Source: Balaenoptera acutorostrata (taxonomy: Eukaryota > Chordata > Mammalia > Artiodactyla > Balaenopteridae). Taken from it: DNA of 64,000 nucleotides. The DNA is taken from NCBI RefSeq assembly GCF_949987535.1, contig NC_080081.1, positions 64,563,603-64,627,602 on the forward strand. Reading direction: 5' to 3'. The notes beneath the pieces were generated by a model. It worked only from the letters and a program-made list of their open reading frames with translations, did not search any database and was not told the origin of the DNA. The stretch's first letter is position 1; each line of letters starts with the position of its first letter. The position numbers and the translations under genes were made by a program. This document shows positions 36,359-48,959 of the stretch, one piece after another.

Positions 36359-37087
36359 CACCAGGGATTTTAGTGAATGACTGAAGGCGGAGAATATAAA
36401 CTTCTCTTTTTGAACTAAAAAAAAGAAGATGGGATGGTAGCTCAAAGGACCAAAGAGAACCTTTATTTTAAAGTGAAGGAAAAACCTGAACATGTTTTCA
36501 GGTAGAGAAACAATGGGGGGAAACTGAAGGTGTGAGAGAGGTATGGCGGGGTGGGGCAGTCTCAGGAGAGGAAACGACAGGGTTAAGAGCACAGGTGGGA
36601 ACACGAGGACGTGAAAGAAGGGGCACTGACTTCCCTGAGACCAGAAACAATGACAAGAATATGAACAATGCCCAGCACCGTGCCCAGTGTGATGTTAATT
36701 GACCACAAGGCTGCCCAGAATTTGGTCAAACATTATTCTGGGTGTGTGTGAGGGTGTTTGTGGATGAGATCAATATTTGAATAGGTAGACTGAGTTAAGC
36801 AGATTGCCCTCCCCCAAGTGGGTGGGTCTCATCCAGTCAAAGACCTGAATGGAACAAAGAGACACCCTCCCTTGAGTAAGAGGGACGTCCCTCCCGACCG
36901 CCTTGAGCAGGGACTTCAGTCTTTTCCTGCCTTCAGACTCAAAACTGTAACACTGGCTCTTCTTGGGTCTCAAGCCTGCCAGCTTTTGGACTGGGACTAC
37001 ACTATTGGCTCTCCTAGGTCGTCTCCACTTTGCCGACTGCAGATGTTGGGACTTCTCAGGCTCCATGCTCGTGTGAGGCAATTCTTT

Positions 37088-37411
37088 TTTTTTTTTTTTT
37101 TTTTTTTTAATGAGGATCTTGAATCAGATGCGTATGTTTGATTGATTGATTGATTGATTGATTTTGGCTGTGTTGGGTCTTCGTTTCTGTGCGAGGGCTT
37201 TCTCCAGTTGTGGCAAGCGGGGGCCACTCTTCATCGCGATGCGCGGGCCTCTCTCGTTGCGGAGCACAGGCTCCAGACGCGCAGGCTCAGCAGTTGTGGC
37301 TCACGGGCCCAGCCGCTCTGCGGCATGTGGGATCTTCCCAGGCCAGGGCTCGAACCCGTGTCCCCTGCATTAGCAGGCAGATTCTCAACCACTGCGCCAC
37401 CAGGGAAGCCC
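37088..37411 (-). mobile_element. CHR-type SINE with extra 3' segment
   Basis: Target repeats GAGGCAATTCTTT (37075-37087, 37412-37424) are exact. Inside them, reading from the left, come a T run, a non-SINE stretch (about 37,110-37,136), a GATT tetranucleotide run (37,137-37,163), then the SINE body and its GGGAAGCCC head. The extra stretch lies beyond the SINE's own tail. Confidence 0.93.
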
Positions 37412-37436
37412 GAGGCAATTCTTTATAAGCAATCAA

Positions 37437-37470
<34 letters not shown>

Positions 37471-37472
37471 CA
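37437..37472. repeat. CT then TA microsatellite
   Basis: Tandem TCTCTC followed by TATATA and CACATATATG. It lies within the LTR-like remnant. Confidence 0.9.
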
Positions 37473-37859
37473 TACACACATATATGTATGTTCTATGTTC
37501 TGTTCCTCTGTTTCTATTTGTTCTGTTTCTCTGGAGAACCCTGACTAATATGTCAGTATATGGCAGATGTGTAATCTATATTGAATGACAAAATCAATTA
37601 CAGAGAGATTCAGAGGTGGAGAGAATGGGTCCGAGGGAGCAATGGGAAATGGATGGCTGCCCAAGCCAACCAAGCTAAATGTTCAAGGGAAACCTCTTTA
37701 GTGGCTGCTAGGGGATAGTATGGACAAGCAAGCAGACCTTCTGAGCTCTTCATGGGCAAAAATCCCGGCTGGCAGGTGGTCAACCTCTAGGACATTCAAC
37801 AGGCATACCTGTAGGTGGTCAGAGCTCTGAGTCAGAAATATGAAATCAAGGGAATGGTC

Positions 37860-38060
37860 AGAAAACATGCATTTCATAGCCTACTTGTGCCAGGCACTCC
37901 TGCTAGAGCTTCCCATGATCATTTAATCTTCTGACAAACCTGCAAGCTAAGTGTTCTTTCTTTTTCAGAAAAGGAAATGGAGAACAAGTAATATTAATTA
38001 ACATAGTCCAAGGTCACAAAGCAGAATAGACTTAGAACCTAGATCTGAATCCAGAGGCAT
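37860..38060. repeat. MIR remnant
   Basis: CAAACCTGCAAGCTAAGTGTTC, GAAAAGGAAATGGAGAACA and CCAAGGTCACAAAGC fit MIR; the remainder of 37,560-38,775 shows nothing further. Confidence 0.6.
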
Positions 38061-38776
38061 AATCCAGGGCAAGCCTGACAGGAGTTGTCGTTGACCCATC
38101 CATGGGAAATGGCACTTAGGGCTAGGGCTCCAATCCTTGTGCAGATGTAGGAACTGGGATACTTGGAACAAAAACAAGGCAGAGCCTCAGACACAGAGGA
38201 AAACATAAGGGAGCCAATCAACAAAATATAGTATAAGGGAGGAATTTGCTCATAAGAACATAGTGGGAAGGATAATGGGGTGAGAGCTTCTAAGATGTTA
38301 GTAAGAATATCATTTTAATATTCAGTTCGCTAGTCTCCAAACACTAGTGTTCTAAAACAGTGAGTAAAATAGCTTTACATCTTATTAGGCAATATCTATC
38401 ACAGATGATGGGCACATAGGAGCACTCATGACGTCCACTTAATTTGCGAGATTAAGTGATGCTCCTCATTCCCTCTTTAAAACATGCCCACGTTGTGGTG
38501 TACGCCCCAAACTAGTAAAATTTCCTTTGCTATCATTGTGAACTTCACCCACTACAAGTTCCATGCTTGTGTAATCAGTTGCATTTTTCCCCCCAAGCCC
38601 CTTCATACCAGCTGAACTTGTATTATGTTAATTATTACATAAACCAATGGAACGTGAAACAAAGTCACGAAGTAAATCGCTGTCAAATTAGGTGTAAGCA
38701 AAACAACTACAAAAGCCTAGAAAAAAAGTAAAAATCTATAAATATTTTGCATTTCAAAAGATTGACAAATGAAATA

Positions 38777-39149
38777 CAGTTGACCCTTGAACAAAGCTGG
38801 GGTTGGAGCACCAGCCTACCACACAGTGGAAAATCTGACTATAATTTATAATTGGTCCTCCGTTTTTTGTAGTTCCTGGGTATCCACCATCCACATCAAA
38901 TTCATGAATTCGGGACTTCCCTGGCGGTCCAGTGGTTAAGACTCCACGCTTCCAACACAGTGGACACAGGTTCGATCCCCGTTCGGGGTACTAAGATCCC
39001 ACATGCCGCACGGCGCAGCCAAAAAAAAAAAAAAAAATCCATGAATTCAGTCAACTGAGGATCATATAGTACAGTAGTACTTACTATTGATAAAACGCAC
39101 GTATAAGTGTAACTGCAGAGTTCAAATCCCTGTTGTTCAAGAGTCATTG
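38777..39149. mobile_element. Tigger/MER44-type element split by a SINE
   Basis: The left end CAGTTGACCCTTGAACAA and right end TTGTTCAAGAGTCATTG are near-inverted repeats next to TA, as in the MITE at 9.8 kb. A CHR SINE interrupts it. It is older than that SINE. Confidence 0.75.
38912..39035 (+). mobile_element. CHR-type SINE nested in a transposon
   Basis: A short copy with a pure A tail. Flanks AATTCATGAATTC (38899-38911) and AATCCATGAATTC (39036-39048) differ at one base. Confidence 0.94.
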
Positions 39150-39640
39150 TACATTTGCAGTTCAAGTTATTTTAGCTTTAGGTATGTAGTGGCATTTTTT
39201 AAATTTCTCTGCTTTAGTTGACTTTTTCAGTCCACCAATCACCTACCAATGTTGGATAAGAGGGCTTTTACTATGCTCTGCATTGTACTTGTATAGCACT
39301 TTTGTTTTTTTCTAAAAAAAAGCACAGTCTGTCTAGAAAAGCAAAATTCAAGGCCAAGTCCACGTTTAGTGATTCCATTCAGCATTTTTCTGTTAAACCT
39401 CAACACAGAGTATAATAATACTACATGTCTGTTTAGACTATTCCTCTAAGTCTATAATGTGACTCTTGTGTATTAAATTCTGTATTGCAAACATTTATGG
39501 TTCACTAGTATTCATAAGATTGCCAGGAATTATGCATTTGGGGGCCAATTGTTGTTTCATTATAGGCCAATATGTACAGCATTCTAATAGTTCTCAATGG
39601 AAGGAATCCTAGAGACAATCTAGTGTGATTCTCTTGTATT

Positions 39641-39680
39641 AAAGATAAGTAGGAAAAAAAAAAAAAAAAAGATAAGTAGG
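39641..39680 (+). repeat. Possible poly(A)-only insertion
   Basis: AAAGATAAGTAGG occurs at 39641-39653, is followed by about 14 A, and occurs again at 39668-39680. This looks like a target duplication around a tract of A with no body. The same 11 bases occur a third time at 39980-39990, after the SINE. Confidence 0.7.
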
Positions 39681-39979
39681 GCTTCCCTGGTGGTGCAGTG
39701 GTTGAGAGTCTGCCTGCCAGTGCAGGGGACACGGGTTCGAGCCCTGGTCTGGGAAGATCCCACATGCCACGGAGCGGCTGGGCCCGTGAGCCACAATTAC
39801 TGAGCCTGCGCATCTGGAGCCTGTGCTCCGCAACAAGAGAGGCCGCGATAGTGAGAGGCCCGCACACCGCGATGAAGAGTGGTCCCCACTCGCCGCAACT
39901 AGAGAAAGCCTTCGCACAGAAACGAAGACCCAACACAGCCAAAATAAATTAATTAATTAATTAATATTAAAAAAAAAAA
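39679..39979 (+). mobile_element. CHR-type SINE, young subtype
   Basis: The full copy with GGTTCGAGCCC, then an AATTAATTAATTA tail and A run. Its target repeat is AAAGATAAGTA on both sides (39668-39678, 39980-39990). Confidence 0.96.
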
Positions 39980-39990
39980 AAAGATAAGTA

Positions 39991-42980
39991 AACTGAGGCC
40001 CAGGGTTAAAGACACTTGTCCAAGGTAAAAATATATTGAAATAAAATTAAGGGAAATATTTCAATAGCCCCTAACAATTGTACCTTCCCCATAATATATA
40101 ACACTTAAAATCCAAGATTCTCAAAGCACTTTTAAATCAGATCATTAATGATTCTGATACCTATGTATCAAATTATTGTCCTATTTTCTACCAGCTGCGT
40201 TGCCTCCTCTCAGACACTGAATGGTCAACATTTTCTTTGCAGGTGAATCAGTTGAGAGTTGCATTCATCCGTGAATAAGAAACCTGAAAAACAAGGGTTA
40301 TTTTTATCACCTGTGTCAGTGTTAGGCTGTCCAGGCAGGCCTCGTTTGTCCACTCTTAAGTTTTATAATATCATTAAGAACATGAGGCTTTCTCAGGTTT
40401 TTGTTCAGCCAGTCTTAATGAGTGCTTCTCAACTGGTAATAAGCTATTTCACCTCAAGTATTGTAGGTTTGCTTTGGTAAAAGAGATGAGAAGAAGAAAA
40501 GAAAGTCAGTCAGCTGAGCTGGCTTTCCTTAGAAAAGAGATTTTCTGGAACCATCCTAATAATTTCCTCTCAGATCTGATTGGCCAACTATGTTACACGG
40601 CCACTGTCACCTGAATGGTGGCTGCACTATGTGATAGGAAGGCAACCTGCAATCTCTGTCACTGCAGGACTGTTGCCAAGATTAGGAAGAACATGTGTGT
40701 GGCATCGATAGCATGGTTCATAGTAGATGCTGAAAAACTGGCAGCTGTTATTGTTAGAAAAAAATGAAACTAGTGGTGACGTCTCCAAATTTCTTCCATA
40801 GTAATTATGAAGAAATGTAGTAATGTTTTCATGCACGTAAAGAATCCAATATGGTAATAACATAATTTTTAGTAGCAAAGCACATTTTTACTGAACTTCC
40901 ATTTGGCACTAAAATATCGGTATGGCAACTTTTAAAAACTCATTTGATTTACCAGATTATCATTCTGGACACTGGTCAATAGTTTATGAATATGCACTGT
41001 AGTCTCAAAAGTTTTAAATATAAATGACCTTTTTCTCTCTTATGTTTCATGAGTTGGAAAATATTTGTTTATTGTACTTAATTATCATTAAAAATATATT
41101 TTATCATAAGTAAAGCATGTTCACATTGGTGACATGTTGAGAAAATAACATCTGTTGGACCATTAAAATTTTACAAGTATTTATTTGTATTATTCATACA
41201 GACATACATATTCATACATATTACTGTTAAATAGCGATCTTGACTTTAAAAAGATGTATCTGTGGAGATCATTGGGTTTCTGGTTTCAGTTCCAAGAATT
41301 TCTAGTTTGCTATAGGCATTGCCACTAGAATGGCAATCCCAGAAGTTTTATATAAGGTACTTGATTTTGTGAAGCAACAAGAAGAAAAAAGACAAATATG
41401 TATTTTATAAGAAAATTAACCATTTTCACATAGAAAAATAAAAAATATTAGCAGAATTTCATAGATGTAAAAATACCTAGAGCTAACATCTGCCTCATAC
41501 ATGTAGTTTACCATGTACCAGTCAATCCCATGATAAAACAAAAAGCTGAAGCACAATCCAATATTGTGTTATACTGGACTTTTATGATATAAATTGCTTT
41601 GAAATGAGTAGGCAAAACAAACAAAAAACTTCACATAAAACCTCTGTCTAAATATTTTCTCTAAAATTAATTAAATATGAAAGGGGTATGTGTATGTGTA
41701 ATAAAAGAAAGGGAATGTAGCCATTTTAAAAGTCTACCTAGGAGTCATTATAACATTATGCTTAGTGTTTTACAAATACTTCTTATCTCTCAATCTTTGT
41801 AACAACTCTGAGTACTTAGTTGTTTCTCCACTAAGGGGAATCACATGGAAAGGAGGCATCAGAGAGCCTAAGTGTCCTGAACAGGGACTGCAGAGCTGTG
41901 ATTCCAATGCTGATCAAACTCTACAGCCTATGTTGGATCCTCTACTCCATGCCCTAAACATGTGATTGTCTCATGAATATGACTTAGCCTCTAAGTTTTT
42001 CATGTAGCAATTTTGTGACCTTTGATGTTAATTCATGTATTGTAGTTTTAATGTTCAGATCTGTGAAATGTAATTTTGGTTCTGGTTTGCTTTTCAAAAT
42101 ACAACCCAAGACAATACAAGCAATATAATATGAAGAAATGAACAATTAGATGATGAATTTAACCAGTTTATAAAGTTTGAACTCAAACTTCCCCTGGATT
42201 GTAAGATTCGTCTTTTTTCTCTATAATTACCAAAATACTTGATTCAGTTATCCAATTAATTTTATATATTAATTTTATAGATAAACTTCAAATTGCAGCT
42301 TTTAATTGCCTTATTCCACCAGGAAGCATGTACATGCTTTTTTCTTTTGAACTTTTTCTTGCTTATTTTTCCCTTTGCTTAGATTCATCCCATCATCTAC
42401 AGTTAAGCCTGTTTTATAGGAAGTCTTTGCTTTCTTTAAATATTTCTTTTAGTCTAATTCCACCTCTTTCCAACTTTAATTCAGCATATATCCTGCACTT
42501 ACCTATAGTACTTGTGTCAGCGTTATTATTTCATTGGCAACACTGTCACCACTGGAAGTCAGTCTCAGTTGTGAAAGAGAATTTGTTTAGGCATAACAAT
42601 AGCAATATTGAAAAGATATTTTCAATGTCTTTTGTAAAGAACTGAAATAAAATGCAAGCCTCCCTTTAATCCATTGGATCTTTTGCAGATAAAAAAATTT
42701 TTTATTTTAAGTAAAAGTGCACTTCATTTTTATCACTAGTGCATCCAAGAAGATCCTTTTATACTTTAAGGAGTATCATTTTCACTTTCATAAAGAATTC
42801 TGAAACCTATTAGTTACTCAGATCCAGCAGTTTGTTACTTTCCACAGATCGGGATGAGCAAACTGCCCTGGCAGGAAGCCACCAGAAATTCCAGTTGCAG
42901 ACTGCCATCTTCCTTCACAAAAAGGGCCTGGAAAGTGCTAGCAATACCCTATTCCTCTTAACCATCTCTAACCCTTACTC
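39991..42980. other. Intergenic, no gene seen
   Basis: AT-rich unique-looking sequence with scattered weak repeat similarity. Open frames here are short and lack features of real exons. Confidence 0.6.
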
Positions 42981-42992
42981 AAGAAAAGGGCA

Positions 42993-43293
42993 GGGCTTCC
43001 CTGGTGGTGCAGTGGTTAAGAATCTGCCTGCCAATGCAGGGGACACGGGTTTGAGCCCTGGTCTGGGAAGATCCCACGTGACGCGGAGCAACTAAGCCTG
43101 TGAGCCACAACTACTGAGCCTGCGCGTCTGGAGCCTGTGCTCCGCAACAAGAGAGGCCGCGACAGTGAGAGGCCGGCGCACGGCGATGAAGAGTGGCCCC
43201 CGCTTGCTACAACTAGAGAAAGCCCTCGCACAGAAACAAAGACCCAACACAGCCAAAAATAAAATTAATTAATTAATTAATTAAAAAAAAAAA
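42993..43293 (+). mobile_element. CHR-type SINE, young subtype
   Basis: The exact target repeat AAGAAAAGGGCA lies at 42981-42992 and 43294-43305. Its B box has one change (GGTTTGAGCCC). Confidence 0.95.
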
Positions 43294-44523
43294 AAGAAAA
43301 GGGCAAAGGTTAAGTAAAAATGTTTGGTACAGTCGATTTTTAAATGAAATAAAAACACATACTCATACTATGGATAAACTCCTTTTTAAAGTATGTTCTG
43401 CCTTATTTTCTGAGGTATAAAAATATTTTTAAGGCAATTTCAATGAATCAGATTTCAAGAATCTACTAGAACATTTTTTGTGAGCTGCTTTCATTGTGTC
43501 TGAATTATGATACATATTTCAACACTTTGCTATACCAGAGTATGTAGGTTTGTCAGTCACTTCACTCACAGCTGTCAAAAGGAAATTCTTATTTTAAATC
43601 TCTACATCATCATTAAATAGTTCTAATAATAAAAGGCCTAAATTTTAGGTCCTCAGGGACATCAAGGTATCTCATCTACTGTGTTGTTCAAGCTCTGGCA
43701 GCATGTTGTAAAACAGATATGTAACAGGCAATAAAGGGTAGGAACAAAACCTAACATTGTTACCTGGTGTTGACACCACCTAAGATGCTGAATAAGATGA
43801 TACAATATTTTGTTTAAGACTAGTAGGCTATTTTAATAAGTGAACCAAACCGGGGTGGGGGGTGAGGAATTCTAGGCATATCTATTTCAGGATACGACCT
43901 ATCATTGACCCTTTTTCCTCCTTAAGTAAATATGTTCCTCTTCCTACATAGCTCAGAGCATTGTCATAACATCCTTGTGAAAGCAGTCATTTAAAAATGG
44001 AGTTCAAAGTCCACATTGCAGCCTTGTAAGGTGATCCAATTATGTGATGACCTTGGAGATTTAGCTCCAATGGGCAAAGTCTGGTGAAGTGGCCCTAGCA
44101 TAGCATCGAAAATACAAAACCCCCAAATTCCTTTTTATTCGACTAAATATTTGTATTTGTTATGGTTTCCCTGAGGAAGGATTGGTGCTGGTAAAAGGGC
44201 AACAAGCCCGATGGTCTGAATTTGACAGCCAAAAATAAACATGGAAAAAATCCTGACTTTCAGATGTGTGACTCTGAGATTTGGCCCAGGCTGAAGTCAA
44301 GTTTACCTTTGCACTGTAAAAAAAAAAAAAAAGTTTGCTAGGCACACAGGTAAACAAAAGAGTTTATCTTACTTAATAATTACTTTCAAACTATCCAAGA
44401 TATTTTAGGCTCAAAATTGTTTATTCACAAGTAATAAAGAGGAGCATTACAAACACACCTACAAAATTATCTCATTTTCATCACCTGATCGTTTTCTTTC
44501 CCTATCAGTTGTGTTGCTGTGTG

Positions 44524-44876
44524 GTTTTTTTGTTTTTTTTTTATAAGAAGGAGTGAGGCGGCAATGGGAGGGATGCTTTCTTTTTTTCTTTTTTTTTTTA
44601 ATTTATTTATTTATGGCTGTGTTGGGTCTTCGTTTCTGTGCGAGGGCTTTCTCTAGTTGCAGCAAGCGGGGGCCACTCTTCATCGCGGTGCGCGGGCCTC
44701 TCACTATCGCGGCCTCTCTCGTTGCGGAGCACAGGCTCCAGACGCGCAGGCTCAGTAGTTGTGGCTCACGGGCCCAGTTGCTCCGCGGCACGTGGGATCC
44801 TCCCAGACCAGGGCACGAACCCGTGTCCCCTGCATTGGCAGGCAGACTCTCAACCACCGCGCCACCAGGGAAGCCC
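44524..44876 (-). mobile_element. CHR-type SINE with extra 3' segment
   Basis: The target repeat TGCTGTGTG occurs at 44515-44523 and 44877-44885. Between the left repeat and the SINE tail there is one T-rich run, about 38 bases of ordinary sequence (ATAAGAAGGAGTGAGGCGGC and on), then a second T-rich run and the SINE. The arrangement fits a transcript that ran past the SINE end. Confidence 0.9.
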
Positions 44877-45204
44877 TGCTGTGTGTTTTTAAAGTAATAA
44901 AAGTTTTTTAAAGTTATAAATTTATAAAAACTTATGAAACTTCTGGAAAAGCTGTGAGATAGACAGATGATATATGGAGAGAAAGAGTATATATGTATGT
45001 ATTTTATACAGACTTTTCCTCTGGTGATTCTCAAGTGGGGAAACTGAACTGGGAAGCATTTGGAGATGGATGAGGGCGCTTTTGATTTCTCAGTGATGGA
45101 GGGTGTGCCAGGCAGTGAGCTACTGACATTCAGGGCCAGAAGCTAGTGATATGAAACATCTTGCAAGAATGGAGTGTTCACTGTGAAGAAGTACAGAGAC
45201 AGAG

Positions 45205-45440
45205 TAGTGTAGACACTCTGTGTGGACTGTGGAGCCATACAGCTTGAGTTCAAATCCCACTTCTGGCTGTATGACCTTGGCCATGTTAACTAAGTGGTCT
45301 AAGACTCAGTTGCCCCATCTGTAAAATGGACATGCTGGTAATGTCTGCCCCACAGAATTTTGTTGTATGGATTAAACAAGTTAAAATATATAAAGTGCTT
45401 GACATATGGTGAGCTCTCAATGTTGGCTATGGCTATTGCA
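45205..45440 (+). repeat. MIR, well preserved
   Basis: GAGTTCAAATCCCACTTCTG, ATGACCTTGGCCATGTTAAC, CCCATCTGTAAAATGGACAT and TAAAGTGCTTGACATATGG appear in order, covering most of a MIR. Confidence 0.85.
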
Positions 45441-47871
45441 AGTTCACTCAAGTGCTTCATTTTATGTTAATCAGAACTGTTAAGAGAATGTATCAATACA
45501 AATACAGTTTTTGAAATCTTCATCTCCTAAATTTAAAAATTCTCAGTATGGAATCCATTATGTATTAGAAGATATTTCTGGATGATGAGATTCATAATGG
45601 AAGCACACTTTCAGTCACTAAATATGTTCAGACAAAGCAGTAGGAGAAGATTAACAGTAAGAGTGGGAAGCATTCTCAGGTGGAAGAAAATCTGTGTGGG
45701 CTATAAAATAGGAAGAGTGTAAGCGGATACTTTACAGGGTGAAGGGATACAGAGGAGGTCTGATCAAATTATCACCGTGAGTTTGTACAGTGGTGACCAT
45801 GGCTGATGAGATGCAACCACGGAGAGATTATTAGTGACCTAGGACCACGAGGAAAAATCAAATCCAGATCACAGTCAACTTGGAGGATATTTGTGGAACA
45901 CACTTCCATGTGGCCTGCAAGCCTTGAGCCTATCAATGCAGAATTCGAACATTCTGAATAGTTAAATGCTTCTTTCTATAAAAGAGAAGACTTCTCACTC
46001 TGCAGCTAAATCTTGGATTTGCTGTTTGCATACAAGGGTCTTTCTTATGTAACACTCACTTTAAACTATAATTCAGAGTCTTTTGAACACGTAAAGGAAA
46101 AGCCATTGAAAGCCAGTTCTATTTCTATTAAGGATTCATAAGCCCAAAAGTGAGCATTAAATTAATCCTAGTGTTTTATACATACAAAAAAAAACAAAAA
46201 ACAGAAAACAAATACTGAATCCAAACAAGAATGAGGTTAGTGCCTGTGGGAAGAATAGAATAGCTCATCACAGGTGGATGTAACACATTTTTCGTAAGTA
46301 CAAATTAAGCAGCCTGAAACAAAAAGAACTAAAAAGATAAAAGTACACCAATCGCCCTTCCAATTTTCCAAATCAAAGTTCTGTCAACTGTCAGATGTTT
46401 TATGCAATGATTAAAATAATCAAATGCTTTAATCAAAAATAGAATTGAGTATTAGCACCATTAGTAGGAAACTTCCAAAAATAGCAATAATAGTACTATG
46501 TTGATTCCTTCTCTTTCAAAGACTGAGTCACAAAGTACAAAATCTAGTGATCTGGAATTGATGACAACTATCCCATTTCCCCTGTATCTTTCTTGGTCCT
46601 CTTCCTACCCTTTAAAGCTTCACATTGCTAAAGGTCTAACAGTCTCTGTTATGTTCTCTGGCTATACACTTGCATCACACACACACATACACACACTTTT
46701 TGGAGACTCCTTAAAGTCATCTTACTGGCACTACTGTGAATGTTTCTCAAACTTCTGTCTCCAGCATCGTCCCCTCCCTTGCGCTCCAGTCTCAGTTTCT
46801 GAGAGCTATATTGCCACTTAAATACAAAAATTCTACCGTAAAATTCACATTTTCCCCCTTACGTATCACACCCAAACCATCAACAAATGGGGTCTATTTT
46901 CCAAATACATCCAAACGCTGACCCCACCCTCTCTGCTTCCGTCCTGGTCCAAGCCACCATCAACTCTTCCTGCATTGCTGTAGTAGCCTCCTCACTGCTG
47001 TCCGTGCTTCCAGCCTTCCCCCACCTCACTCTCCTGGACACAGCAGCCAGAGTGGCGTTTTTACAATGGAAGTCACATCCCAACACAACTCTGCTCAAAA
47101 CCCTCCAGTGGCATAATTTCTCTATAAGAAAGTATGCTACCCCACTTCTGCCACTGAGTTTGCTAGGGAAAGCTACTTAACATCTCTGAGCCTCTATTAC
47201 CTCATGGTAAAATAAGGACAGTAATTTTCTTATTGATGTATAGGGAATATACATGCTCATTGCAAAACACATAGAGTGTAAAAATTGTACTTAATTCTGC
47301 TGATCTCCAGGGAAGCCTTGTGTGGCAATGAAATGAGCCATATGATGTCCTATCAAGCTCAAGAATGAAGACAGATCTGCAGGGTAAGGTGGTAACTGAA
47401 TCTCAGAGCATAACCAATCTGTGATTCTAAGAAAGAGCCCATGAGGATATAAGTGTAAGGCAGACCCACAACCAAAAGATCAGTCCAAGACAAAGATTGC
47501 TGATTGGGTTCAATACTCAAGATCCAGGGCATCTACCTGGATGGTAGAGTGCAAGCAATCACCAATATTTTAAGTAGATGGAATGATCAGGTCTGGGAGG
47601 TCCAACTTTTTTACTTCAGTAAGTGAACCCTGTGATTTTAGTTGGACATATAGACACTCAGAATTGATTCTATCACCCAGCTTCCTTGGCATCTGAGTGT
47701 TCTGTGGTCTTGGGATGGCAGCAGAGGGATGTATGTAACTTTGGGGCTGTAACTTTAAACAAAAAAAGCATGTCTTTCAACCCCTTTTCTCCATTTTGCT
47801 GCTAAATAGACATCTTGGATCTTGATAAGGACCACACCCTAAGATAGTAGAGAAAATAAGACAGCAAAAGC
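45441..47871. other. Intergenic, includes an old repeat
   Basis: About 46,690-47,130 (GTCCAAGCCACCATCAACTC, CAGCCAGAGTGGCG, AAAACCCTCCAGTGGC) is the reverse complement of the unnamed old family seen at 31.6, 51.2 and 55 kb. A CACACA run lies at 46,676-46,695. No gene seen. Confidence 0.55.
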
Positions 47872-47880
47872 TTGGGTCTG

Positions 47881-48202
47881 GGGACTTCCCTGGTGGTGCA
47901 GTGGTTAAGAATGAGCCTGCCAATGCAGGGGACACGGGTTCAATCCCTGGTACAGGAAGATCCCACATGCCACGGAGCAACTAAGCCCGTGCGCCACAAC
48001 TACTGAGCCTGGGCTCTAGAGCCCTCGAGCCACAACTACTGAAGCCTGCGCGGTCTAGGGCCCATGCTCCACAACAAGAGAAGCCATTGCAATGAGAAGC
48101 CCACGCACCACGACAAAGAGTAGCCCTCACTCGCCGCAACTAGAGAAAGCCCGTGCACAGCAACGAAGACCCAACAGACAAAAATAGAAAAAAGAAAAAA
48201 AT
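47881..48202 (+). mobile_element. CHR-type SINE, long form
   Basis: The target repeat TTGGGTCTGG is at 47872-47881 and 48203-48212. The B box is altered (GGTTCAATCCC). Confidence 0.94.
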
Positions 48203-48959
48203 TTGGGTCTGGCTATTTTAAAGCTGCCGTATTGGCCCTGAACTGTCTAAATTTATGCTTTAATATTGTTTGTTAGGACAGCCAAACTAATATATAGCAG
48301 ATGACAAGAAAGCCTGTTAATTATCTAGCAGTAAGATTTTTCAGAAGTAGCTTCGGTACAAAGGACAGGTTGTAACCTATGGACCTAGTCTATGCTGTCC
48401 CTGGGAGGTGCCAGCCCTGGCTCCAAGTTGTGACCTCAACATTACTCCCTTACATTGTGGCCAACAATAGCTGAACACTGCCCCAGTCAGAGCTCCCGTG
48501 ACTGAGTTTCCCTCTGTGGTTTGACACAGGGCTACCAGAGCCAACTCTGGACCCCCAGATCCTTTCCTATGCAAGCTTGATTGTGTGGTGGTGTGTGGTC
48601 ATGGTCCCTAGTTTTGTCCTTGAGGTTCTCTCCTGGCTTCTGATAGAAATTAAGAACTGGAGACTTAGGCTTCAGAGACCACTGTCATAAATAGGGAACA
48701 ACCTATCTGATCCTAAAAGTCATTGGGATGACCACTGATTTAATGCTGTGCAGGCCTTTCTCCAGTGAGTATGGACTTTAGCCTGAGATCAGCATTCAAG
48801 AAATTCCATATACTAAAATGAAGAACTCCTTTGTTATTAGATGTCTTGAAATTCATTTTGGGCACCATATGAATATGTAGATTTTCTCTATACTTCAATA
48901 ATTCCAAAACTGATAAATACATTCTATTTCTGTCTCTCATCCTAGGGGGTATTTTTTTT

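Larger units (their letters stand above)
36760..37556 (+). mobile_element. LTR-like ancient remnant split by a SINE
   Basis: The left part (CAGATTGCCCTCCCCCAAGT, GGTCTCAAGCCTGCCAGC) and right part (TTCTCTGGAGAACCCTGACT) read as one element with a CT/TA microsatellite between. It resembles an old ERVL-type LTR, but I am not sure of the family. No coding sequence is left. Confidence 0.5.
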
